A DNA stretch of 64,000 nucleotides from JAPLKB01 sp964532465. Its GTDB lineage: Bacteria; Desulfobacterota; Syntrophorhabdia; Syntrophorhabdales; Syntrophorhabdaceae. Of the stretch, positions 34,997 to 42,694 are shown piece after piece. Every line of letters starts with the position of its first letter. The stretch's first letter is position 1. A program made the translations under genes and the position numbers. The stretch is taken from assembly GCA_964532465.1 (NCBI GenBank), contig CAZHHX010000004.1:1-64000 (forward strand). The letters are read 5' to 3'. Under the pieces are notes generated by a model that ran no database searches, was not told the DNA's origin, and worked only from the letters and a program-made list of their open reading frames with translations.

Positions 34997-36754
34997 ATGG
35001 AAAAGGGAATAAATAAAGACAGCGTTGTTCTTTATGATACTTTCAGGCGAGAATGGCTGTTATTTCGTTGTCCTATCAGAGTTCATGCAGCTTATAGTCA
35101 CGAGGCAATTTTGCCTGTTTTGAAAACTGTTGAGCATGAGGTCTCGGCAAGGGGTCTTTATGCGGCAGGATTTGTCGCCTATGAGGCCGGCCATGCTTTC
35201 AACCCTTCTTGCGCCGTCACTTCTTCATCCGGGTCTTTTCCGCTTATCTGGTTCGGGATTTACAAAAACCCTGAGCAAATATCCTTCCCGTCATTTTCTG
35301 AAGAAAGTCCCGTTGAAATTAAATGGAGCCCGTCTGTTTCAGGAAACGAATACCAGACCTGTTTTAGTAAAATTAAAGAGTATATAAAAGCAGGAGATAC
35401 CTATCAGGTAAACTATACATATCGCCTTAGAGCATTGTTTTCTGAAGATCCATGGATATTTTTCGTAAGAATGGTTAATGCCCAGGGCTACGGTTATGGA
35501 GCCTTTATAGATACCGCGGATTGGACTGTCTGTTCTGCCTCGCCGGAATTGTTCTTTTCGCTCGAAGGTGAACATCTGATTTCCAGGCCCATGAAAGGAA
35601 CGTCAAAAAGAGGATTGTGGCAGACTGACGACCTCGAAAAGGCTGTATGGCTTGCAAAATCCGAGAAGAATAGGGCGGAAAATGTAATGATAACGGACAT
35701 GGTAAGAAATGACATGGGCCGTATTGCTGATGTTGACCGCGTAGAAGTATTGAGCCTCCTTGATATTGAAAAATACCCGACCTTGTGGCATATGATGAGC
35801 ACAGTCTGCTGTCAGACAAAAGCAAATATTACAGACATTTTTTGCGCTCTCTTTCCGGCAGCCTCGATTACCGGAGCTCCCAAGGTACGAACCATGCAGA
35901 TTATCGCTGAATTGGAAAATTCGCCCCGAAAAATTTACACAGGCGCTATAGGTTATATTTTTCCGGAACGCAGAGCGCAGTTTAATGTGGCAATAAGAAC
36001 CGTGCTTTTAGACAAAAGAAACAAAATAGCCGAATATGGCGTGGGAGGCGGAATTGTCTGGGATTCTGAAAGCGCCGATGAGATGCAGGAATGCCGGACA
36101 AAAGCCAGAATCCTTGTGCAGCCGATGCCATTATTTGAATTGCTCGAGACAATTCTGTGGACTCCTGAAAACGGGTATTACCTACTTGATGACCATCTGA
36201 AACGAATGAAAGGTTCGGCCGATTATTTTTCCCGCCATATCAATATTGAGATGATCCTGAAAAAATTAAAGGCGCTGGAGGTCAAGCTATCCTTGATGCC
36301 TCATAAAATACGTTTAATGGTGTCGCAGGATGGTGAGCCGACATTGGAAGCTGATTTACTGTCGAGCATTCCGCAGCCTTACCGAATCTGTGTTGCAAAG
36401 CAGCCTGTTGATTCAAATGATCCTTTTCTATATCATAAAACGACCTTTAGACATGCGTATGAACAGGCATTGACAGAATCACCCGGATATGACGATGTAC
36501 TGCTCTGGAATGAAAGAGGAGAGTTGACGGAATCATGTTTTGCGAATGTTGTGGTAGAATTAAATGGCCGCCTTCGCACTCCTTCTATAAGTTCAGGACT
36601 GCTCCCCGGGACTTACCGATCATTTCTTATTCAACAAGGCGCAATTGAAGAGGAGATTATCAACATTAAAGATTTACGCCGATGTTCCAAGATATATTTA
36701 ATCAATTCAGTTCGTGGATTGTGGGAGGTTTTACTTTCAAGCTTATCCATTTGA
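34997..36754 (+). CDS. pabB: PabB-PabC fusion: aminodeoxychorismate synthase and lyase
   Basis: A 585-residue bifunctional protein for 4-aminobenzoate in folate synthesis. Residues about 15-375 are the chorismate-binding synthase, with GDTYQVNYTYRL, RPMKGTSKRG, ENVMITDMVRNDMGRIA and SITGAPKVRTMQII. Residues about 385-585 form the class IV PLP lyase, seen in LLDDHLKRM and in LLWNERGELTESCFANVV plus SGLLPGTYR. Fusions of this kind are known in several bacteria. The glutaminase subunit PabA is not in the window. The gene starts 27 bases after the Nudix gene. Confidence 0.93.
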   Translation: MEKGINKDSVVLYDTFRREWLLFRCPIRVHAAYSHEAILPVLKTVEHEVSARGLYAAGFVAYEAGHAFNPSCAVTSSSGSFPLIWFGIYKNPEQISFPSFSEESPVEIKWSPSVSGNEYQTCFSKIKEYIKAGDTYQVNYTYRLRALFSEDPWIFFVRMVNAQGYGYGAFIDTADWTVCSASPELFFSLEGEHLISRPMKGTSKRGLWQTDDLEKAVWLAKSEKNRAENVMITDMVRNDMGRIADVDRVEVLSLLDIEKYPTLWHMMSTVCCQTKANITDIFCALFPAASITGAPKVRTMQIIAELENSPRKIYTGAIGYIFPERRAQFNVAIRTVLLDKRNKIAEYGVGGGIVWDSESADEMQECRTKARILVQPMPLFELLETILWTPENGYYLLDDHLKRMKGSADYFSRHINIEMILKKLKALEVKLSLMPHKIRLMVSQDGEPTLEADLLSSIPQPYRICVAKQPVDSNDPFLYHKTTFRHAYEQALTESPGYDDVLLWNERGELTESCFANVVVELNGRLRTPSISSGLLPGTYRSFLIQQGAIEEEIINIKDLRRCSKIYLINSVRGLWEVLLSSLSI

Positions 36755-37540
36755 TTTATAGTCATTTTTTTATTGACAAATTTGTTTTTATGAGAGCAAA
36801 ATAATCATAATATTATAGACATAAACGAATATGATTGCTGCCGGGGGTTCCAAATAAAGGTAATATCCTCAAAATATCAGCAAAGCAACATTATTGTTAA
36901 GAAATCTACGAGAGAGATTTCTTTAAACAGACAGGATTCCTTAAATAATGTGCTGCCTGATGAAACGCCAAAAGATGTAGCTAATTATGATCCAAGCAGA
37001 TTTATAGAGAAGAGCAATTTATTATCCGCTTTCAACAGGAATGAGATACTACTCCATGCTAATGTTCAAGCAAAAAATCCTGGACCAATCAGGAATATGT
37101 TTATTGATAAGTATATACAAACTCAAGGAAGCTCTGTTTTCCTTGAAAATAATCCTGTAGTAGAAATAAAAATCTGATTTAAATTCTAAATATACGTTCG
37201 GTGGGGATTTAATCCGTGACCTTTAAGGTTAAGGATAAGATTTGAATTCAATGAGAAAAAATGCTTACCGTGTACAAAAAAGCCAAACACCTGCCCTCGG
37301 GTGCTGTAGCCGGGGGGAAATCAACATACCGGAAACACATTCCTATGAAAAAGAAGATTGTGGTCCCTGCTATCTAAATTTAAGGACATATTGCAAATAT
37401 AGCTATTCCAAAAGAAGCTGTCTCAAGTCAAAAATATATCGGGAATATAATTGACAAATAGTGAGTAAAATAATTAAATGAATTCACTGAAATCTGCGTT
37501 GGGAGTTCTATCACCATGCAGGATATTTGAGGAGAGAATT
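36755..37540. other. Long gene-poor gap
   Basis: About 785 bases with no recognisable gene. An open frame without an ATG runs from about 36795 to 37177 and ends in VEIKI; it is listed separately. A second short Cys-rich frame (37242-37454) lacks a ribosome binding site. A TTGACA at 36773-36778 could belong to a promoter. The sequence between 37280 and 37320 has short GC-rich inverted elements but matches no riboswitch I know. Confidence 0.4.
36950..37177 (+). pseudogene. Candidate gene remnant or unannotated small gene
   Basis: From a GTG at 36950 a 75-residue protein is possible; the same frame is open back to about 36795 without an ATG (about 127 codons in total). Composition is protein-like (mixed polar and hydrophobic, for example DPSRFIEKSNLLSAFNRNEI). 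I do not recognise it, and there is no good ribosome binding site before the GTG. It may be the end of a gene whose start has been lost. Confidence 0.3.
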
Positions 37541-38533
37541 ATGGAAATATCGATTAAAGAACTTGAGGAACTGACACACAAGGCAGTGAAGAGATACGGT
37601 TACAGCGACAAAGAAGCTCAGGTCATCGCTGATGTGTTGCTCTATGCACAACTGCGGGACAACAATCAGGGAATAGTGAAACTCATCGACGCGGGTATAC
37701 CCAAAGATTCGAATGCCGGGGAAATCGTGATCGAAAAGGAAACCCCGATTTCTGCGCGGATCAACGGCAACAAAAACCATGCCATGCTGGTTGCCGTGAG
37801 GGCAGTGGAAATAGTGAAAGAGAAGGCGAAGAAAAGCGGGTTCGCTATTGCCGGGACATTCAACACAAACACATCATCCGGAGCCATAGGTTATTATGCT
37901 TCCTCTTTGGCAGCGGAGGGGTTCATCGGTTTTGCTTTCAGCCGCTCACCACAGAGAGTCGCAGTTTACGGATCATACGAACCTGTATTCGGAACCAATC
38001 CTTTGGCTATTGCTATCCCCTGTGGGCAGGACCCCATAGTACTCGATATGTCGACAGCAGCGACTTCCTATTTCGGACTGGTAGAAGCCCGGACAGCAGG
38101 CAGAAGCATTCCGGCTGATTTTGCCTATGATAACCAGGGCAATCCGACTACTGATCCGCAAGAGGCCATCGCGGGAGCTATTCGTTCCTTCGACCGAAGC
38201 TATAAAGGATCAGGCCTTGCTTTGATTGCCGAGATACTTGCCGGGCCGCTGGTTGGCGCTGCCTTTTGTGGAATCGGTGACAGCAAGGGCAACTGGGGAC
38301 ATTTGATTTTTGCCATTGATCCGGAACTCTTAACAGAACGAGACAAACTTGCAAGTAATGTTTCGGAGATTATCAGTAAGGTTAAATCCACGAAGAAACT
38401 GCCCGGAGTGGAGGAGATATTCATGCCGGGAGAAAGAGAAAATCATTTGGCCAGACAGCGTCAGGAATCCGGCCTGATTGAAGTAGAGGATAACCTGCTT
38501 GCCGAACTGCGAAAAGTAGTTAACAAGGCATGA
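37541..38533 (+). CDS. Ldh-family (malate/L-lactate/ureidoglycolate) NAD(P)-dependent dehydrogenase
   Basis: A 330-residue oxidoreductase of the non-Rossmann malate/L-sulfolactate dehydrogenase family. Family segments include NKNHAMLVAVRAVEIVKEKAK (about 69-89), GTFNTNTSSGAIGYYASSLAAEG with the usual active-site region (normally N/H-x-x-H-x-G; here Asn-Thr-Ser replaces the His), FGTNPLAIAIPC and LDMSTAATSYFG. The loss of the expected His near residue 112 is odd and may mean altered chemistry. ATG 37541 is chosen because GAGGAG lies at 37529-37534. PpnP follows after 41 bases. Confidence 0.85.
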   Translation: MEISIKELEELTHKAVKRYGYSDKEAQVIADVLLYAQLRDNNQGIVKLIDAGIPKDSNAGEIVIEKETPISARINGNKNHAMLVAVRAVEIVKEKAKKSGFAIAGTFNTNTSSGAIGYYASSLAAEGFIGFAFSRSPQRVAVYGSYEPVFGTNPLAIAIPCGQDPIVLDMSTAATSYFGLVEARTAGRSIPADFAYDNQGNPTTDPQEAIAGAIRSFDRSYKGSGLALIAEILAGPLVGAAFCGIGDSKGNWGHLIFAIDPELLTERDKLASNVSEIISKVKSTKKLPGVEEIFMPGERENHLARQRQESGLIEVEDNLLAELRKVVNKA

Positions 38534-38574
38534 AGGGGAACTGAATTATTATAACTATTGGGAGGAAACAAATT

Positions 38575-38889
38575 GTGATGGATTTCGAGAATGTAAGGAT
38601 AGTCAAAAAAGCAAATATTTATTTTGACGGCAAGGTTACCAGCCGTACAATAATTTTTCCGGATGGTTCCAAAAAAACACTGGGTATCATGTTCCCCGGA
38701 GATTATGAATTCGGCACAGCAGAGAAAGAGATTATGGAAATTTTTGCCGGCAATCTCGATGTTATGCTGCCCGGCGCCGCAGGATGGGTAACTGTTAAAG
38801 AAGGAGAAACCTTTGAAGTGCCGGCTCAATCCAAATTCAGTTTAAAGGTGAGAAGCCTTACGGACTATTGTTGTTCCTACGTTAAATAA
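38575..38889 (+). CDS. ppnP: PpnP-type pyrimidine/purine nucleoside phosphorylase
   Basis: A 104-residue single cupin domain. The sequence NIYFDGKVTSRTIIFPDGSKKTLGIMFPGDYEF and the later VMLPGAAGWVTVKEGETFEVPAQSKFSLKV match the DUF1255/PpnP family, which splits nucleosides with phosphate. Either GTG 38575 or ATG 38578 could start it; GGAGG at 38561-38565 is slightly better placed for the GTG. Confidence 0.93.
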   Translation: MMDFENVRIVKKANIYFDGKVTSRTIIFPDGSKKTLGIMFPGDYEFGTAEKEIMEIFAGNLDVMLPGAAGWVTVKEGETFEVPAQSKFSLKVRSLTDYCCSYVK

Positions 38890-39029
38890 AAAACGTGGTC
38901 TGTATGGTGACGATTCGCATGGCGGCAGACCTGTGCCGCTGCGTTGCCTGCTGTGCAGCCGCGCATTGATTATGCCCGTCTCCTGCGGTTTTGGACCAAA
39001 TCTGCCCGTACTGTATGCTAAGTTTGTTT

Positions 39030-39974
39030 CTATACATGGTTTCTCAGCATAAGCTCCAATGGATGGGGATTCAGATAGACCTGGCCCTTAAGATAAGTTT
39101 CGTCGTATTTCTTTACATAATGTTTCAGGAGTGTTATCGGGACAATAAGCGGAATGAGACCTCGGTGATATTCTTCAATTATTTCGGCAAGCTCCCGTTT
39201 TTCGTCTGGTGAAAGTTCTTTCTTGAAGTAACCGGCGATATGCATCAATACGTTGGTGTTTTTTCTCGAAGTAGCGATAAATCGCAATGCAGTCATCAGT
39301 AATGTAATATATTCGAAGAAAAGATAATCTTTGCCAGATCCTGCTGCCACAAGGCGGCCCAGTTGCGTGTAATGTTTGGGGCTGTGGGAAAGTACAAGTA
39401 ATTTGTGTTCCCTATGAAAATCGATAAGGTTTTTCTGAGCAGGGGAATTCTTCATCATCTCCTGCCACCGGCTAAAAACAAAAACCCTCTCGATAAAGTT
39501 TTCCCGAAGATCAGGGTCGTTCAGTCTCCCGTCATCTTCCACGGGAACAAGAGGAAAGCGTTTCATAAAAGAAGAAGCGTAAAGACCGACCCCTTTATAA
39601 ACCGGCATTCCTCCCTGTGATGGAAATACCTTGACCTTTTGCATACCCGAACTTGGCGACCTGCTTTTGAAAATGAACCCGCAGAGCGCTTCTTTTTCAA
39701 GATCGTCAAGCCTTTGTTCCGCCCAGGCAAGCATACCTTCTGTGTGATCGATGTTGGTTTTAATTGTTACGAGTCGGGGATTATCCGGGTCTCCTTTGAG
39801 GTGCATGGCTTCTCTCGGAATTGGAAGACCATATTCAACTTCCGGACAAATGCCGATGAAATCAAAATATTTTCCCAGCGTATCCGTAATATAGCGGTCA
39901 TGTTTATGTCCACCGTCATAGCGCACTTTCTCCCCGAGCAGACACCTGCTGATGCCGATCCTCACTTTATTCAC
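39030..39974 (-). CDS. DUF523 and DUF1722 domain protein
   Basis: A 314-residue two-domain protein. The DUF523 part (about 4-145) has GISRCLLGEKVRYDGGHK, CPEVEYGLPIPREAMHL and FIFKSRSPSSG. The DUF1722 (YbgA) part (about 190-305) has HREHKLLVLSHSPKHYTQLGRLVA and HIAGYFKKELSPDEKRELAEII. Fusions of the two domains are common; DUF523 relatives act on thiouracil-type substrates and some fusions are linked to photolyase loci. The cellular role here is unknown. Confidence 0.93.
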   Translation of the reverse strand: MNKVRIGISRCLLGEKVRYDGGHKHDRYITDTLGKYFDFIGICPEVEYGLPIPREAMHLKGDPDNPRLVTIKTNIDHTEGMLAWAEQRLDDLEKEALCGFIFKSRSPSSGMQKVKVFPSQGGMPVYKGVGLYASSFMKRFPLVPVEDDGRLNDPDLRENFIERVFVFSRWQEMMKNSPAQKNLIDFHREHKLLVLSHSPKHYTQLGRLVAAGSGKDYLFFEYITLLMTALRFIATSRKNTNVLMHIAGYFKKELSPDEKRELAEIIEEYHRGLIPLIVPITLLKHYVKKYDETYLKGQVYLNPHPLELMLRNHV

Positions 39975-40120
39975 GGCGAGATTTCCTCCTTAAGACATTA
40001 AACATCAATGAGCATCATACAAACAATTCCATCTTTTTTTAATCGTGCTGTAAATCTTTAAATCCGGCGATTTTATTTAACTGATGAGACTTTCCGAACA
40101 CACAAGTGTAGAGGAGGTGA

Positions 40121-42694
40121 TCACACCTCAAACTCCAGGACAAATTTTGTCCCCTTCTCGCGTTCAATTGCAATGGTTCCTTCGAGCTGTTCCGCCAGTA
40201 AATTAACAAGCTGCATCCCGAATCCGGTAGAGGCTGCAATCAATTCAGGAATGCCGGTGCCGTTATCCTGAATCATGAGCGTTGCATGATTGTCATTTAT
40301 TGAAAGGGACACCGCTATTTCTCCCTTGTCTCTGCCAGTAAAGGCATGTTTTATTGCGTTCGTAAGAAGCTCATTGAGAATTATGCCTAAAGGGGATAAG
40401 ATATTTGCGTCAAGGATGAAGTCATCAATTTGTTTTTCAACTCTTACCTGTCCCTGGTTGGGGAAATTAATTACAATTTCATCAATCAGGGAATTGAGAT
40501 AATCCTTTGCGGATATTTCCCTGAAATCAGCGGACCTGTAAAGTTTATCATACAGTACCATCATGCTCCGGACACGGCTTCCCGCGTCCTTAAGAGCTGC
40601 AATGACAGAGGGGTCTCTCGATGTATCCGTCTGAAGTGATAATAAGCTTACAACAGCGTTCATGTTGTTCTTAATCCTGTGGTGCGCCTCGCGAAGGAGA
40701 AGTTCTTTTTCTGAAAGGAGGGATTTGACTCTGTCCTCGGCCAGTTTGCGTTCGGTGATGTCCATGCCTACAGCCTGATAATGTATCAATAGGCCATTGT
40801 CGTCAAAAAAAGCCCGGTTGGTCCACTGCTGCCAGAATTTGCTGCCATCAGGGGAAATGTGCGATTGTTCGTGAGTCTCAACGGGATTTTCCGGTGTCAG
40901 TGAGGCCAGTTGTTGTCTTGTGACGGCAAGATCGTCCGGGGGGAGCATATCGAAAAAGCGAAGGCCGATCATTTCTTCAGGGCGCAAACCTGTCATCCCT
41001 GCCAAAGCTTTATTGGCATAGGTAAGCGTGCTATCCGGCAGGAAAGCGCTCACATAGCAAGGCATGTCTTCCGAGAGCCTGCGATAGCACTCCGAGCTCT
41101 TTGTTAAACATTCCTCCAGCACTTTTGCCACGGTTACATCCCGCGCAGATCCCACAGTCCCTATCATGTTGCCCTTTTCATCAATGAACGGCGCTTTATG
41201 TACATCGAGGAAAAGGAATTTCCCCTGAACATTCCCATGCTCATCGAACTGCTGCGGTTTACCTGCGTCCATGGTGATGGCATCCGTGTCCCTGCATATT
41301 TCGCCGAAAGTGTGCCATTCGGGATTATCTGCGTGACGTGCCCGTTCACGCTCGGCAAAAAACATATCGTTTTTCCCTATGGGCTCATCAGTGTCAGCAG
41401 CATTGAGCAGATCACGGCAAATGGCCTTATTGGCAAAAATAAAACGCTTCTCAATATCTTTTGCCCAGATCATATCGGGCACATTGTCGCAGAGCAGGCG
41501 CAGCAGGTTTGAAAGGGAACGATACGTTGCCTCTTTTTCTTTCAGGGCATCCTCTGCCTGCCTGCGCTCAGTGATGTTTTCATGCATTAAAACAAATCTT
41601 TCCGGTTTTTCGTTGCTGTTATTTAAGGGGAAACCAATAGTCCGTATCCAGGCAGGAACATCCGGAAACTCGGGGATTGAATCATGGGCGTTGAAATATG
41701 TATCAGGAAAGCGAACAGTCGCGCCGTTTCTTAATTCGTCAAAGAATTTCCCCATCCCCTTTTCCCGTAATTGAAGATCATTAAAAATTGAATAGTCCGG
41801 AGGCGGAACAGATCCAAAAAGCAATTTATAGGAAGAGTTTACTTCTATTGTGAGTCCTTCCTTATCCAGAATCTGAATTGACATGGGATTTTTGGTTATG
41901 ACGTCCTTTAAAAATCTTTCAACCTGTTTGTGCTCGGTGATGTCTAAAAAACACTCCAGCAGCTTTTCCTGCCCCTGTATTTGTATACGTTTGACGGATT
42001 TCAGAACCGGGCGTCTGCTGCCGTCAGAACAAAGCATTTCCCGTTCCGAGTTATCAACTCCTTGACCCAGGTCACAAACCGGGCACATACCTTCGCTTGC
42101 CGGGCAGAGAAATGTGTGACATCGATGTCCGATAATGTGCTCTGCCTGGATACCAAACATGGCCGCGGCGGCATTATTCACGTTCTCTATTGTTCTGGTA
42201 ACGGGGTCAACAATAATTACCCCTGCCGGCATATTTTCGAGCAGGGTACGCTGCAGTGTCTCACTCTCCTGGAGCAATTTCTCCCGTTCTTGTACCTTCC
42301 TGTGTGCTTCATGCAACTTGAAGGCCATCTTTATGGAAGTAATGAGAACGGTCTCACCGGAGTCCTTTGTCGCGTATCCGTAGGAAGTGATACGCTCCGC
42401 TTTTTCAACTACTTCCGGCTGGGTATAGCTTGACAGGAAAATAATGGGAATATCTTTTTCCTTCAAGATGATCTCTGCAGCCTCTGTACCATCCATCTTT
42501 CCTTTTCCGAGGTTGATATCCATAAGGATGAGGTTGATATGGGGGGAGGTTCGCGCAATCTCAATTGCCTTTTCTCCGCTGGAAGCAAGAATGACATTGA
42601 AGCCATGCTTCTTTAACATTTCTTTCTCTATTACAGCGATCAATGCTTCGTCTTCTACAAGGAGGATGGTTTTTTTGATTTCCTGTTCATTCAT
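40121..42694 (-). CDS. Receiver-PAS-histidine kinase (HisKA_2 type)
   Basis: An 857-residue cytoplasmic sensor. A receiver domain comes first (about 8-130; ILLVEDE acidic pocket and phospho-Asp in LILMDINLG), then four PAS-type domains (about 150-255, 265-385, 395-530, 540-660). The kinase core has the HisKA_2 box LLREAHHRIKNNMNAVVSLLSLQ, whose His is the phosphorylation site, and a GHKL ATPase ending near 855 (NELLTNAIKHAF; DNGTGIPE). There is no membrane helix. Its start overlaps by four bases the stop of the upstream SBP-kinase, so the two are translated together; the receiver probably accepts phosphate from that kinase or from itself. Confidence 0.9.
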   Translation of the reverse strand: MNEQEIKKTILLVEDEALIAVIEKEMLKKHGFNVILASSGEKAIEIARTSPHINLILMDINLGKGKMDGTEAAEIILKEKDIPIIFLSSYTQPEVVEKAERITSYGYATKDSGETVLITSIKMAFKLHEAHRKVQEREKLLQESETLQRTLLENMPAGVIIVDPVTRTIENVNNAAAAMFGIQAEHIIGHRCHTFLCPASEGMCPVCDLGQGVDNSEREMLCSDGSRRPVLKSVKRIQIQGQEKLLECFLDITEHKQVERFLKDVITKNPMSIQILDKEGLTIEVNSSYKLLFGSVPPPDYSIFNDLQLREKGMGKFFDELRNGATVRFPDTYFNAHDSIPEFPDVPAWIRTIGFPLNNSNEKPERFVLMHENITERRQAEDALKEKEATYRSLSNLLRLLCDNVPDMIWAKDIEKRFIFANKAICRDLLNAADTDEPIGKNDMFFAERERARHADNPEWHTFGEICRDTDAITMDAGKPQQFDEHGNVQGKFLFLDVHKAPFIDEKGNMIGTVGSARDVTVAKVLEECLTKSSECYRRLSEDMPCYVSAFLPDSTLTYANKALAGMTGLRPEEMIGLRFFDMLPPDDLAVTRQQLASLTPENPVETHEQSHISPDGSKFWQQWTNRAFFDDNGLLIHYQAVGMDITERKLAEDRVKSLLSEKELLLREAHHRIKNNMNAVVSLLSLQTDTSRDPSVIAALKDAGSRVRSMMVLYDKLYRSADFREISAKDYLNSLIDEIVINFPNQGQVRVEKQIDDFILDANILSPLGIILNELLTNAIKHAFTGRDKGEIAVSLSINDNHATLMIQDNGTGIPELIAASTGFGMQLVNLLAEQLEGTIAIEREKGTKFVLEFEV

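Noticed and set aside
37066..37089. NPGP sequence resembling a 2A ribosome-skipping peptide
   Set aside because: The required D-x-E-x-NPGP context is missing (here VQAKNPGP) and 2A peptides act in eukaryotic translation.
37242..37454. Short Cys-rich frame and GC-rich inverted words near 37290 considered as a riboswitch
   Set aside because: No known riboswitch core (cobalamin, c-di-GMP, purine) could be fitted, and the frame has no initiation signal.
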